A stretch of DNA of 64,000 nucleotides, taken from contig NZ_LSYT01000010.1 of assembly GCF_001602525.1 (NCBI RefSeq), positions 209,329-273,328 on the forward strand, in the 5' to 3' direction. The stretch comes from Flavobacterium chilense (GTDB lineage: Bacteria > Bacteroidota > Bacteroidia > Flavobacteriales > Flavobacteriaceae). The notes beneath the pieces were generated by a model. The model was not told the origin of the DNA. It saw only the letters and a program-made list of their open reading frames with translations, and ran no database searches. The position numbers and the translations under genes were made by a program. Positions 44,398-51,516 of the stretch are shown in pieces (position 1 is the stretch's first letter; every line of letters starts with the position of its first letter).

Positions 44398-47241
44398 TTA
44401 AAATGGTAAATCGTCTGGGCGTACTGTTGTTTTTTCTGTTTTAGAATTTTGAGTATTATTGAAATTGATTTCAGATTGTTTTTCGATAGGTTTTATTTCT
44501 TGCTCTACTTCCTCAATTTTAATCTCGTTCGTAGTGCTTATAAAAAAGTGTGGAACTGAATTGCCCGCAAAGTTTTTCTTCTTCTTTAATTCGATTCTCC
44601 ATTGTTTAGCTTTGCAATACAAAACAAGATTTTCACTAAACTTTTGTGAACTACTGGATTTGTTTCCGAGTTCATCTTTGTGGTATGAGAACATTGGGGC
44701 TTTTTCTATCCAGTCATTTAAGTTTGATGTATCTGAGAAAAATTCATTGAAAAACTTAACAGTATTATCGCCAATTTGCATCATTGCATTTTTATTGATT
44801 AGGGTATCCATTGGAGCCTCGATTTTTTCCTTTTGTTGCAAATAGAACTGTATACATTGAAGCATAAAATTGTAATCCAAATTCCATTCTTTAGAAGAAT
44901 ATTCTTTTGTTAAAATGTTTTTGTCATTAAAATCGTCAGATATTTTTCGAGAGAAAGGGTATTTATTTTCTTCCGTTTTTTCGTGATAATAATCGCTATT
45001 ATAATATACTAATAACCTGCGTTTTGTTGATGATAACATTTCGGGTGCAAAGTTTGTGGTTGCGCCTACTTTTGCAGAATCATCAAAAGGGATGTTGTAT
45101 TTTACACCCCCTTTTTGATTGGCAATAAAGTTATCTGTAATCATATTATAGAAATATTCCATAGGCTGATATGGTAATAAATCATCAAACAGCACAAACT
45201 TCTTTTTTGGTGTTACACCATCCATCGGGAAATTATCATCTTTCAAAGTTTTACCACCAATTGCAATTGATTCTAACATTGTAAAAAGAGATTTTTGCAG
45301 GAATGATTTTCCAGTACCTCCATAACTTCCTTTTACGGAAGAACCACCTGCATAATCCACACCTAAAACCATATAAGCTTTACTTGCACTTTTGTATTGG
45401 TGCAATAAATAGCCGACACAATACATTTTGTTAAGCAAATGAAGTTCTTGTAAATAGTTTTCGTTATCGTCCAGTTTTTCACTGTTTATTTTGAAAATAT
45501 TGGTATCAATTCCGGTTAAGTCTGCATCTTTTTCCCAAAAGATGCGGGAGGTATTAATTAGTACTTTTAAGTAATTACTTGAATTGTCTAAAATCTTAAT
45601 TCTTTTACGTTCCATTTCATCGAAATAGGTTTCAAAGAATGGATTCGAGACTTCTAAAAAATGATTGATTTTTTCTTCTTCCCAAATATTAACCTCTAAA
45701 TTTTTAGAATAGTCAACTAAATCAATTTTGTCTTTAGTTATTTTTACAGCTTTATTATTGAAAAAATAGTACTGAAAATCGATACCACAATTGTTTTTTT
45801 GATACTCAAAATAAGGTAATGATTTAAGCGAATTTTGATTAAAAAAAGGACTTCTTAAGATCATATTATAGATATTAATATGATGATAATTATCATCAAG
45901 CCATTGAGTAACGCAACGCTTTACATCACTTGGGAAAGTTTTTGAAATTAAATTGTTTTGAATTTGAATAAAATAACCGTCCTCTTCTTTTCCAGTATCA
46001 GCATTTGCAAAGGGTTGTTTGTATAATCTAAAATTTTTGTGTTTTAAAAAGTGAAGTAATTTTTTAGGATTTAGCTTTACGGTTTTGTTCCCGTAATCCC
46101 AAAATTGAAAATTTAAGGCTTGCGATAAAAGTTGTTTAAACTTGTTTTCGACTTTGGTCAATGAATCAGTTTTATGTTTGCAAACCCAGTCTCTCAAATC
46201 TTTTTTGTTTTCCTTTTTCAAATATTCAGGTAACCAAAGGATTTTAATGTTTATAAACTGCATTCCCATTGCAACCGCCTGTTTTATTCCTGTTTCGTCT
46301 AAATCAGGAACATAGTAGATTGTTTTTACAATTTTGGAAAGTTTAAAATATTCATCCGAATTTATTATTTCCGCTTCTGAGTTGAACCAAATCACATTGT
46401 AACCTAATGAGGCTAAATTTAAACCGTCACTTCCACCAGTTGCAATAATTACACTTTCAAGTTTTAACTCCTCAATTTGTTCTTTAATTTTGTTCTTATC
46501 GTATTCATTTTTTGCATATTTTTTTGATTCTGCAAGTCTTTCAATTTCATCAAAATCAACCATATTAAAAAGCCGGTCCCATCCGTAAACAACACGAGCA
46601 GGTTTGTTACCTAAAAAATGATGCTTGTATAAAAACTCATCACCTTTTGGGGCTTTGGGCTCATACATTTTGCAAAAATCCTTTTGTTTGTACGCGAAAA
46701 TTGGGTAATTCTCGTTTGCAATAACTGTTTTTAGTTTACCTGTTTTAGTAACTTTACAATAGCTATTCACACCATAGAAATCATATTCTTTGCAGATTTC
46801 AGGTGTTAGAAACGGTGCGAAAAACTGATAATTTTCATTTTTTTTTGAATAATCAACTTTATAGAAATCTAGGGGCTTTTTTGTAGGTTCGAATTTAGTT
46901 TCTGGTTTGAAAAATTGAGTCTTAGCTTTCGATAAACCATATTTTTGAAACAAATATTCGCAAGCCTCTAAAAATGTGTAATTAAATTCTTTTTTTACAT
47001 GATCTATTGCGTTAAGTGTTTCTTTTGTAGAGTGATTATATACAACGTATATACCTGTGTTTTCAGTACCCTTTCCTTTTTTATTGGATAGAGTAGTGCT
47101 AGCAGTCTCTTCGTTATGAGTTTTAAAATGCTTGCTTTTATTTTCTTTACCAACACTGTCAGGGTAAACCTCGTGAAAGTAAGTAAGTCCATAATTGGAA
47201 GCATCCCAGAGTAATTGTAGGTTGTACGGTTGGTTAGTCAT
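44398..47241 (-). CDS. Primase-helicase: TOPRIM domain plus SF3/D5-type helicase
   Basis: 947 residues. The N-terminus (about 1-110) has the layout of a CHC2-type primase entry domain without zinc ligands. A TOPRIM domain follows: VIIATGGSDGLNLASLGYNV and YYVPDLDETGIKQA (about 260-350). The C-terminal part has SF3-helicase motifs: Walker A GSYGGTGKSF, Walker B KKFVLFDDL and motif C VGATTNF (about 640-770). It should prime and unwind the element's DNA. It implies self-encoded replication; no DNA polymerase is present, so the host polymerase would be used. Confidence 0.85.
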   Translation of the reverse strand: MTNQPYNLQLLWDASNYGLTYFHEVYPDSVGKENKSKHFKTHNEETASTTLSNKKGKGTENTGIYVVYNHSTKETLNAIDHVKKEFNYTFLEACEYLFQKYGLSKAKTQFFKPETKFEPTKKPLDFYKVDYSKKNENYQFFAPFLTPEICKEYDFYGVNSYCKVTKTGKLKTVIANENYPIFAYKQKDFCKMYEPKAPKGDEFLYKHHFLGNKPARVVYGWDRLFNMVDFDEIERLAESKKYAKNEYDKNKIKEQIEELKLESVIIATGGSDGLNLASLGYNVIWFNSEAEIINSDEYFKLSKIVKTIYYVPDLDETGIKQAVAMGMQFINIKILWLPEYLKKENKKDLRDWVCKHKTDSLTKVENKFKQLLSQALNFQFWDYGNKTVKLNPKKLLHFLKHKNFRLYKQPFANADTGKEEDGYFIQIQNNLISKTFPSDVKRCVTQWLDDNYHHINIYNMILRSPFFNQNSLKSLPYFEYQKNNCGIDFQYYFFNNKAVKITKDKIDLVDYSKNLEVNIWEEEKINHFLEVSNPFFETYFDEMERKRIKILDNSSNYLKVLINTSRIFWEKDADLTGIDTNIFKINSEKLDDNENYLQELHLLNKMYCVGYLLHQYKSASKAYMVLGVDYAGGSSVKGSYGGTGKSFLQKSLFTMLESIAIGGKTLKDDNFPMDGVTPKKKFVLFDDLLPYQPMEYFYNMITDNFIANQKGGVKYNIPFDDSAKVGATTNFAPEMLSSTKRRLLVYYNSDYYHEKTEENKYPFSRKISDDFNDKNILTKEYSSKEWNLDYNFMLQCIQFYLQQKEKIEAPMDTLINKNAMMQIGDNTVKFFNEFFSDTSNLNDWIEKAPMFSYHKDELGNKSSSSQKFSENLVLYCKAKQWRIELKKKKNFAGNSVPHFFISTTNEIKIEEVEQEIKPIEKQSEINFNNTQNSKTEKTTVRPDDLPF

Positions 47242-47253
47242 TTATAATGGAAA

Positions 47254-47448
47254 TTATAAGTAAGTAGGTTCTAAAACTTCTATGTAGGTCGAATTTGCGT
47301 CGTTATAAATCAATAGTAATTGATCATAAATTGCATCAATTTCTTCCTTCTGTTTTTCATTAAAAACAGTCGCAAGTGGTAAATTGTATTTTTGCAATTC
47401 AATTCTTTTGATGTAGGTTTTCAGTTGAATTTGAGTAAATATTGACAT
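47254..47448 (-). CDS. Hypothetical early protein, 64 aa
   Basis: Helical, 12 bases upstream of the primase-helicase gene; its start ATG overlaps the stop region of the previous gene at 47448. Not recognised. Confidence 0.55.
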   Translation of the reverse strand: MSIFTQIQLKTYIKRIELQKYNLPLATVFNEKQKEEIDAIYDQLLLIYNDANSTYIEVLEPTYL

Positions 47449-47702
47449 TATTTCAAAAGTTTGTTTTTAGTTTCTTGTGCCTTCTGTTTTTGCTTTTTAA
47501 CCTTTGCAACAAGTTTTGCAATTTCCATTTCGACAATATCGTTTGGTTGTTTTCCTGATACAATTTTTTGAATCGAACTCGTAGAATATATATGCCCATC
47601 CGAGTTATATATACCCTTATTAGATAAATGAGGAATTATTTTGGGAGAATATTGTTTTCCAAGGATTTCAATTATTATCTCTTTTTGATTACAGCTTATC
47701 AT
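47448..47702 (-). CDS. Hypothetical early protein, 84 aa
   Basis: Start chosen at 47702 (MISCNQKEIIIEIL), which abuts the stop of the preceding gene at 47704; a longer frame would overlap that gene by 92 bases. It has a Lys/Gln-rich coiled C-terminus. The motif YNSDGHIYSTSSIQKIVSG resembles small DNA-binding proteins that read host HTH-like contexts. Not recognised. Confidence 0.55.
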   Translation of the reverse strand: MISCNQKEIIIEILGKQYSPKIIPHLSNKGIYNSDGHIYSTSSIQKIVSGKQPNDIVEMEIAKLVAKVKKQKQKAQETKNKLLK

Positions 47703-47703
47703 T

Positions 47704-47889
47704 TTATGATGGTATTTCAAATTGGATTGAATAGTTGTGATTTTCGTATAATTCGCGTAAATCTTTATTTGTAAGATCATCCGTGGATGGAACATAAATT
47801 ATTTTAGAACTGGATTGATAGCGGTACAATTCTTTGATTTTCCGGTGCAGTCGGTATCTTCTATTTTGCTTTTTTTTCTCAGTTACCAT
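47704..47889 (-). CDS. Small basic protein opening the early block, 61 aa
   Basis: Very basic N-terminus (TEKKKQNRRYRLHRKIKE) then an acidic C-terminus. First gene of the minus-strand early transcript, next to R7 and divergent from the lysogeny genes; position suits a Cro- or activator-like regulator, without family evidence. Confidence 0.5.
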   Translation of the reverse strand: MVTEKKKQNRRYRLHRKIKELYRYQSSSKIIYVPSTDDLTNKDLRELYENHNYSIQFEIPS

Positions 47890-47912
47890 AATTGAATGTT
47901 TTTAAAAATAAA

Positions 47913-47979
47913 TTGTAGATTTTTTTTGCATGCGCTTCTTTCTGCAGAAACGACCGGTTACAGAAAAAATCTACTTTTT
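47913..47979 (+). repeat. Element repeat R7
   Basis: Opens TTGTAGATTTTTTTT, closes AAAAAATCTACTTTTT. Core GCGCTTCTTTCTGCAG as in R3. It occupies the divergent control region between the early block and the plus-strand genes. Confidence 0.75.
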
Positions 47980-48044
47980 GAAAAAGAAACCCTTAATATT
48001 CGCTAAACGCTGCAATGAAGCTTGCGTACTTAATCATTTATTAT

Positions 48045-48188
48045 ATGAAAAACGAACCAATCCAAATGACCGTTTGGAAAGGCAATGCTGTTGTGAATTT
48101 CAAGTTTAACGAACCTAACTCTTTATTATTAAGTATTGCAATTGGGGTACTCGCTTATGCTTGTTTAAGTACAAAACGCATTGCTTAG
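48045..48188 (+). CDS. Small membrane protein 1 with CLSTKRIA tail
   Basis: 47 residues: polar amphipathic N-terminus, one membrane helix (LLLSIAIGVLAYACL) and the tail STKRIA. A paralog with the same tail follows at 48299, and both are followed by a similar terminator hairpin. The pair lies just before the repressor gene, so it may act in lysogeny (superinfection exclusion) or as virion-membrane peptides. Confidence 0.65.
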   Translation: MKNEPIQMTVWKGNAVVNFKFNEPNSLLLSIAIGVLAYACLSTKRIA

Positions 48189-48196
48189 CGAAATTT

Positions 48197-48221
48197 GAGG
48201 GAGGTTAAACTCCCTCTTTTT
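48197..48221 (+). terminator. Terminator after small membrane protein 1
   Basis: GAGGGAG GTTAAA CTCCCTC then TTTTT. The surrounding ~60 bases recur downstream at 48448-48505. Confidence 0.75.
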
Positions 48222-48298
48222 AAGGGTTTCAGTATTTCTATGAACAATAAAAAGAAACCACAATACATTTACATTAAGAACACATCCTTTAATGTGCT

Positions 48299-48448
48299 AT
48301 GAAAATGAAACCTTTAGAAATTTCAATTTCCAAAGGCGATGCGGTATTAAAACTTGTAGTAAATCAGAAAAATGCAGAACAACTTTTTGTTGCTTTTGCT
48401 CTCGGAATTTTGGTTTACACTTGTTTAAGCACAAAACGCATTGCTTAG
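48299..48448 (+). CDS. Small membrane protein 2 with CLSTKRIA tail
   Basis: 49 residues (a start two codons later is also possible). Layout and tail match the gene at 48045: LFVAFALGILVYTCLSTKRIA. The N-terminal halves have diverged, while the last ~25 bases of the genes and the flanking terminator are almost identical, indicating a tandem duplication. Confidence 0.65.
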   Translation: MKMKPLEISISKGDAVLKLVVNQKNAEQLFVAFALGILVYTCLSTKRIA

Positions 48449-48457
48449 CGAAATTTA

Positions 48458-48482
48458 AGGGAGGTTAAATTCCCTTTTTTTA
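48458..48482 (+). terminator. Terminator after small membrane protein 2
   Basis: AAGGGAG GTTAAA TTCCCTT then T-rich DNA; sister of the hairpin at 48197 with compensating base changes in the stem. Confidence 0.7.
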
Positions 48483-48713
48483 AGGGTTTCAATATTTCTA
48501 AGAACAAAGCCAATATTCTTAAAGTTTGGCACTCGTTTTGAATTACATATTAATGGAATATTGTATTCCAATAATTTGTAACTTGCAGGTTGTTTTTTGA
48601 TCTGTTTTTAAGCGGGTTTCTATCCGCTTTCAAGAACAAATATATAAACTTAGTTTCGATTATTCGTGATTAAATATGAACTTTTTTTATATTATTTATA
48701 ATATCGCTTTTAA

Positions 48714-49100
48714 ATGACTAAAATACAGAGGGTTAAGAAAATTTGTAAATGGTTGATCTTTATGGATTATGCTGATAATGATGCTGATTTAGCAAAAAAA
48801 TTAGGATATACTAAGTCTTCATTTTCCCAAATAATGAATGAAAAAGTTCCATTATCAGATAAGTTCTTAAATACAATAGTTAATACTAATGAAAATATAA
48901 ACAAAGTTTGGATTAATGAAGGGGTTGGCGAGATGCTAATAGATCGGAATATTGACCCAATATCTCTCGATGGAAATGCTATTGATAAGATAAAAGAGTT
49001 GGAAGATCGGATAAAGTTTTATAAAGAAAAGATAGAATTTGTCGAACGAAAATTACAGGATTGTGAAGACGAAAAAAAACGTATTAAAACTATTAGCTAA
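48714..49100 (+). CDS. XRE-like phage repressor
   Basis: 128 residues. N-terminal helix-turn-helix (ADLAKKLGYTKSSFSQIMNEKVPLSDKFL, about 22-52) of the type in phage CI/bacteriophage CI N-terminal proteins. The C-terminus is a coiled coil (IKELEDRIKFYKEKIEFVERKL) likely to dimerise. No peptidase domain. The 265-base region before it is AT-rich with a GCGG/CCGC hairpin near 48611-48630 and no gene. Confidence 0.8.
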   Translation: MTKIQRVKKICKWLIFMDYADNDADLAKKLGYTKSSFSQIMNEKVPLSDKFLNTIVNTNENINKVWINEGVGEMLIDRNIDPISLDGNAIDKIKELEDRIKFYKEKIEFVERKLQDCEDEKKRIKTIS

Positions 49101-49232
49101 ATGGCTATGTAGTAATTAAGTATAGCGAAATTTAAAAAACTGGGTTAATAATTTGACCAAGAACGAAATTAAGGGAGATTTCAAGTAAGCCAAAATTTAG
49201 GTTTTGGCTTATTTTTTTATCTTTTTTATATC

Positions 49233-49348
49233 AAGTTTCCAAATATTAGGAAACCAATAAATAAAAGGAAACTAAAAGGAAACAAATAAAAATAAGATGA
49301 AGTCAGTAAAAACGGGCTTTTTCGCTTAAGTTTCCAAAGTTTCCAAAT
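49233..49348 (+). repeat. GGAAACTT iteron cluster, right
   Basis: AAGTTTCCAAAT, GGAAACCA, GGAAACTA, GGAAACAA and AAGTTTCCAAAGTTTCC units mirror those at 27633-27755. See the left cluster. Confidence 0.55.
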
Positions 49349-49413
49349 TTTTAGATAAAATAAACAGGGGGTGTAAGGGGGAATATAAATCTAGGGACTT
49401 ATGAGAAAAGAAA

Positions 49414-49535
49414 TTGAATAAGGTGTTTTGAATAAACTAGCTACCCGCTTATTCCTTATTTGCTGTCGCAAATACATCATAAACGGGTAGCTAGTTTATT
49501 CAAAACGAGTTTTTATACAATCGCTTCGCTATTGT
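49414..49535 (+). repeat. Hairpin repeat H1 (82-nt stem-loop in a 122-bp unit)
   Basis: Arms 49425-49447 and 49484-49506 are perfectly complementary over 23 bases. The 36-base loop contains a second small hairpin (TATTTGC TGTC GCAAATA). The whole unit recurs 235 bases downstream as H2. Confidence 0.85.
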
Positions 49536-49648
49536 GATTTTGGTGCTTAAATCCACTCATTTGTCTTTTGATGGGATCGGGGTGTAAGGGGTAAAATTAC
49601 ATTAGCGATTTACTCCGAGGAGAGTTGAATAATTACCGTCCGAGAGAG

Positions 49649-49771
49649 TTGAATAAGGTGTTTTAAATAAACTGGCTATCCGCTTATTCCTTATTTGCTG
49701 TCGCAAATACATCATAATCGAGTAGCCAGTTTATTTAAAACGAGTTTTTATACCAACCGCTTCGCTATTGT
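49649..49771 (+). repeat. Hairpin repeat H2
   Basis: Arms 49660-49682 and 49719-49741 pair at 21 of 23 positions. Relative to H1, two stem positions changed on both strands (G-C to A-T and A-T to G-C), while the internal hairpin loop is unchanged. This is covariation, so the fold itself seems to be selected. The unit starts TTGAATAAGGTG and ends CGCTTCGCTATTG like H1. Confidence 0.85.
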
Positions 49772-49811
49772 ATTTGGAGCGAAAAAGTGGCTGTTTTTGT
49801 ATGTTTTTTTG

Positions 49812-49981
49812 ATTTGCAGAGAGTAAAAAAAACGTGCGAAGCCTTGATTTTATTGAAGTGCCTCTCTGCAATCCTGTGTCAAATTTGTGTCAAAAACAAT
49901 ACAAAATGGGCGTTTTTTAGAATATAAGTATTTGATATTTAATTTGTTGTGATTTTAAGATTGAGGAATTAAAATCCCTTC
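49812..49981 (+). repeat. 170-bp inverted repeat, copy A
   Basis: Identical over all 170 bases, without gaps, to the reverse complement of 63460-63629. It contains an inverted core (TTTGCAGAGAG, 49813), an internal core (CTCTCTGCAA, 49862) and the arm-type pair (49874-49894), and runs up to the attR repeat. It looks like the element's right attachment arm. Confidence 0.95.
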
Positions 49982-49993
49982 CTCTCTGCAAAA
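49973..49993 (+). other. attR (or attP-like): right direct repeat
   Basis: 20 of 21 bases match the left repeat at 26285-26305. Read on the minus strand it gives EEGILIPQS and a stop, not the leader expected from the left junction, so the flank to its right is probably not the original partner. Confidence 0.75.
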
Positions 49994-50025
49994 GCCTTTT
50001 GTGATTTCACAAAAGGCTTTTTTTA
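49990..50025. terminator. Terminator between attR and the kinase gene
   Basis: AAAAGCCTTTTGTGA pairs with TCACAAAAGGCTTTT, followed by T-rich DNA; it can end the kinase transcript (minus strand) as well. Confidence 0.8.
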
Positions 50026-50030
50026 TTGTA

Positions 50031-51191
50031 CTATATCGGAATGTAAATATCAAATTTGGCTCCGTGATGTAGTTTTCCTGTTGCTGTAATCATACCATTG
50101 TGGTTTTCAACAATTTTTTTGGCAATAGCTAATCCAATTCCTGTTCCTTTATAATCAGATTTATTGTTGAGTTGCTGAAACATTTCAAAAACCCGTGTTT
50201 CAAACTGAGAGTCAAACCCAATACCGTTATCGCGAATTATAATATGACAGTAATTAGCTGGTGATGTTATTGTAGTTTTTGAGTTAGTATACGCGCTTTC
50301 AATAGTGATGTGAGGAGCTTTTTCAGGTATTGAGAATTTAAGAGAATTGCTTATTAGATTGCATATTAATTGGTCAAACTGTGACGGTATTACATGTGCT
50401 TTACAGTTTCCGAATATTTCAATAATTGCTTTTTTTGCCGTTATTTCTTCGTTTAAATTTTTGAGTACTTTATTTATAATGTCATTAAGATTGATGTTTT
50501 CAAACTTCTTTTCGGTTCCATTTGTACGGGAATAAGTCAATAAATCGTTGATAAGTGCCTGCATGTGTGAAGCAGAAACTTCGATACGATCAAAATAAAA
50601 TTTTCCTTTTTCAGTTAAATTTTGATATTCATCAGTGACGATTCTGTTTGCAAAAACCTGTATTTTTCGTAAAGGTTCCTGAAGATGATGACTTGATATG
50701 TAGGTAAAGGCCTCAAGCTCTTTGTTGGCGAGAATTAATTCGGCTCCACGTTTTTCTTTTTCCTGATTCTGAAAAGTAAGCTCTATATTGGCAATAACAA
50801 GTTCTGCTGCTCGTTTTTCTTTTTCTTTATTTTGAAAGATGAGTTCTTTGTTTGCAATATCAAGTTCTGCTGCGCGGTTTTCTTTTTCTTTGTTTTGGTA
50901 GGCAAGCTCCGTATTTGCTATGACAAGTTCAGCAGCGCGCTTTTCTTTTTCTTGGTTCTGATAGGCTAATTCTGCATTTGCAATAACGAGTTCAGCCGCC
51001 CGTTTTTCTTTTTCCTGATTTTGAAAAGCCAGTTCAGCATTGACAATAATTAATTCGGCAGCACGTTTTTTACGCTCTTCTATCTGTTGAGCCAGTCTTT
51101 TATTAACAAGAAGTAGCTCATCGTTGTGATTTGCTTTATTTCGTTCTGAAGAAATACTAGCATCAGGTGGGGTATCTTTTTTTTTATTCAT
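50031..51191 (-). CDS. Sensor-less histidine kinase with tandem coiled-coil repeats
   Basis: 386 residues. Residues 39-164 are six 21-residue repeats of the type RAAELVIANAELAYQNQEKEK, a continuous coiled coil. HisKA follows with YISSHHLQEPLRKIQ (phospho-acceptor His), then the HATPase domain: N box ICNLISNSLKFS, IRDNGIGFD and GTGIGLAIAKKIVENH. No signal, membrane or PAS domain is visible, so it is likely cytoplasmic and activated by partner binding. The family is common in Flavobacterium. A -7 element lies at 51212-51219. Confidence 0.9.
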   Translation of the reverse strand: MNKKKDTPPDASISSERNKANHNDELLLVNKRLAQQIEERKKRAAELIIVNAELAFQNQEKEKRAAELVIANAELAYQNQEKEKRAAELVIANTELAYQNKEKENRAAELDIANKELIFQNKEKEKRAAELVIANIELTFQNQEKEKRGAELILANKELEAFTYISSHHLQEPLRKIQVFANRIVTDEYQNLTEKGKFYFDRIEVSASHMQALINDLLTYSRTNGTEKKFENINLNDIINKVLKNLNEEITAKKAIIEIFGNCKAHVIPSQFDQLICNLISNSLKFSIPEKAPHITIESAYTNSKTTITSPANYCHIIIRDNGIGFDSQFETRVFEMFQQLNNKSDYKGTGIGLAIAKKIVENHNGMITATGKLHHGAKFDIYIPI

Positions 51192-51211
51192 GCTTTTCTC
51201 GCAGATTTATT

Positions 51212-51219
51212 CAAATATA
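51212..51219 (-). promoter_or_regulatory. Bacteroidota -7 element for the kinase gene
   Basis: TATATTTG on the minus strand, an exact TAnnTTTG match 21 bases upstream of the start codon. The remaining gap 51220-51516 is AT-rich and shows no gene. Confidence 0.5.
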
Positions 51220-51516
51220 GACGAACTGAACTGAATGGCTTTGTTTTAAATATAATAACTTGATTTATAATAAAAAAAATAGCGGAATCGCACAAAATAC
51301 ACAATTTTAACTCATAGGTTTTTTCTTTCTATTTTGATTAAAGATTTTGATAAGAGTTGCCTTTTAGAAAAGAAATTTTCAAAACCATGTAGCATTTTAA
51401 TGAAACGATCGTCTTGATCTTAAATACCTGAATTATCGGATTTACAAAAATGGCCACTAGTAGAAAAGATATAAGAGGGAATCAATCATCAATCAAATTT
51501 TAAATCAATCACCATC

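Noticed and set aside
48520..48545. Sigma-54 type promoter (TTGGCACTCGTTTTGA).
   Set aside because: One key base of the -12 element is off, no sigma-54 activator is visible, and Flavobacteria rarely use such promoters; chance is likely.
49425..49741. H1/H2 hairpins as integron attC sites.
   Set aside because: The arm ends (GTTTTGAA/TTCAAAAC) do not fit RYYYAAC/GTTRRRY and no integron-type integrase is present. They are kept as unexplained structured repeats.
50700..51077. Non-coding tandem repeat.
   Set aside because: The 63-bp periodicity encodes in-frame 21-residue coiled-coil repeats of the histidine kinase.
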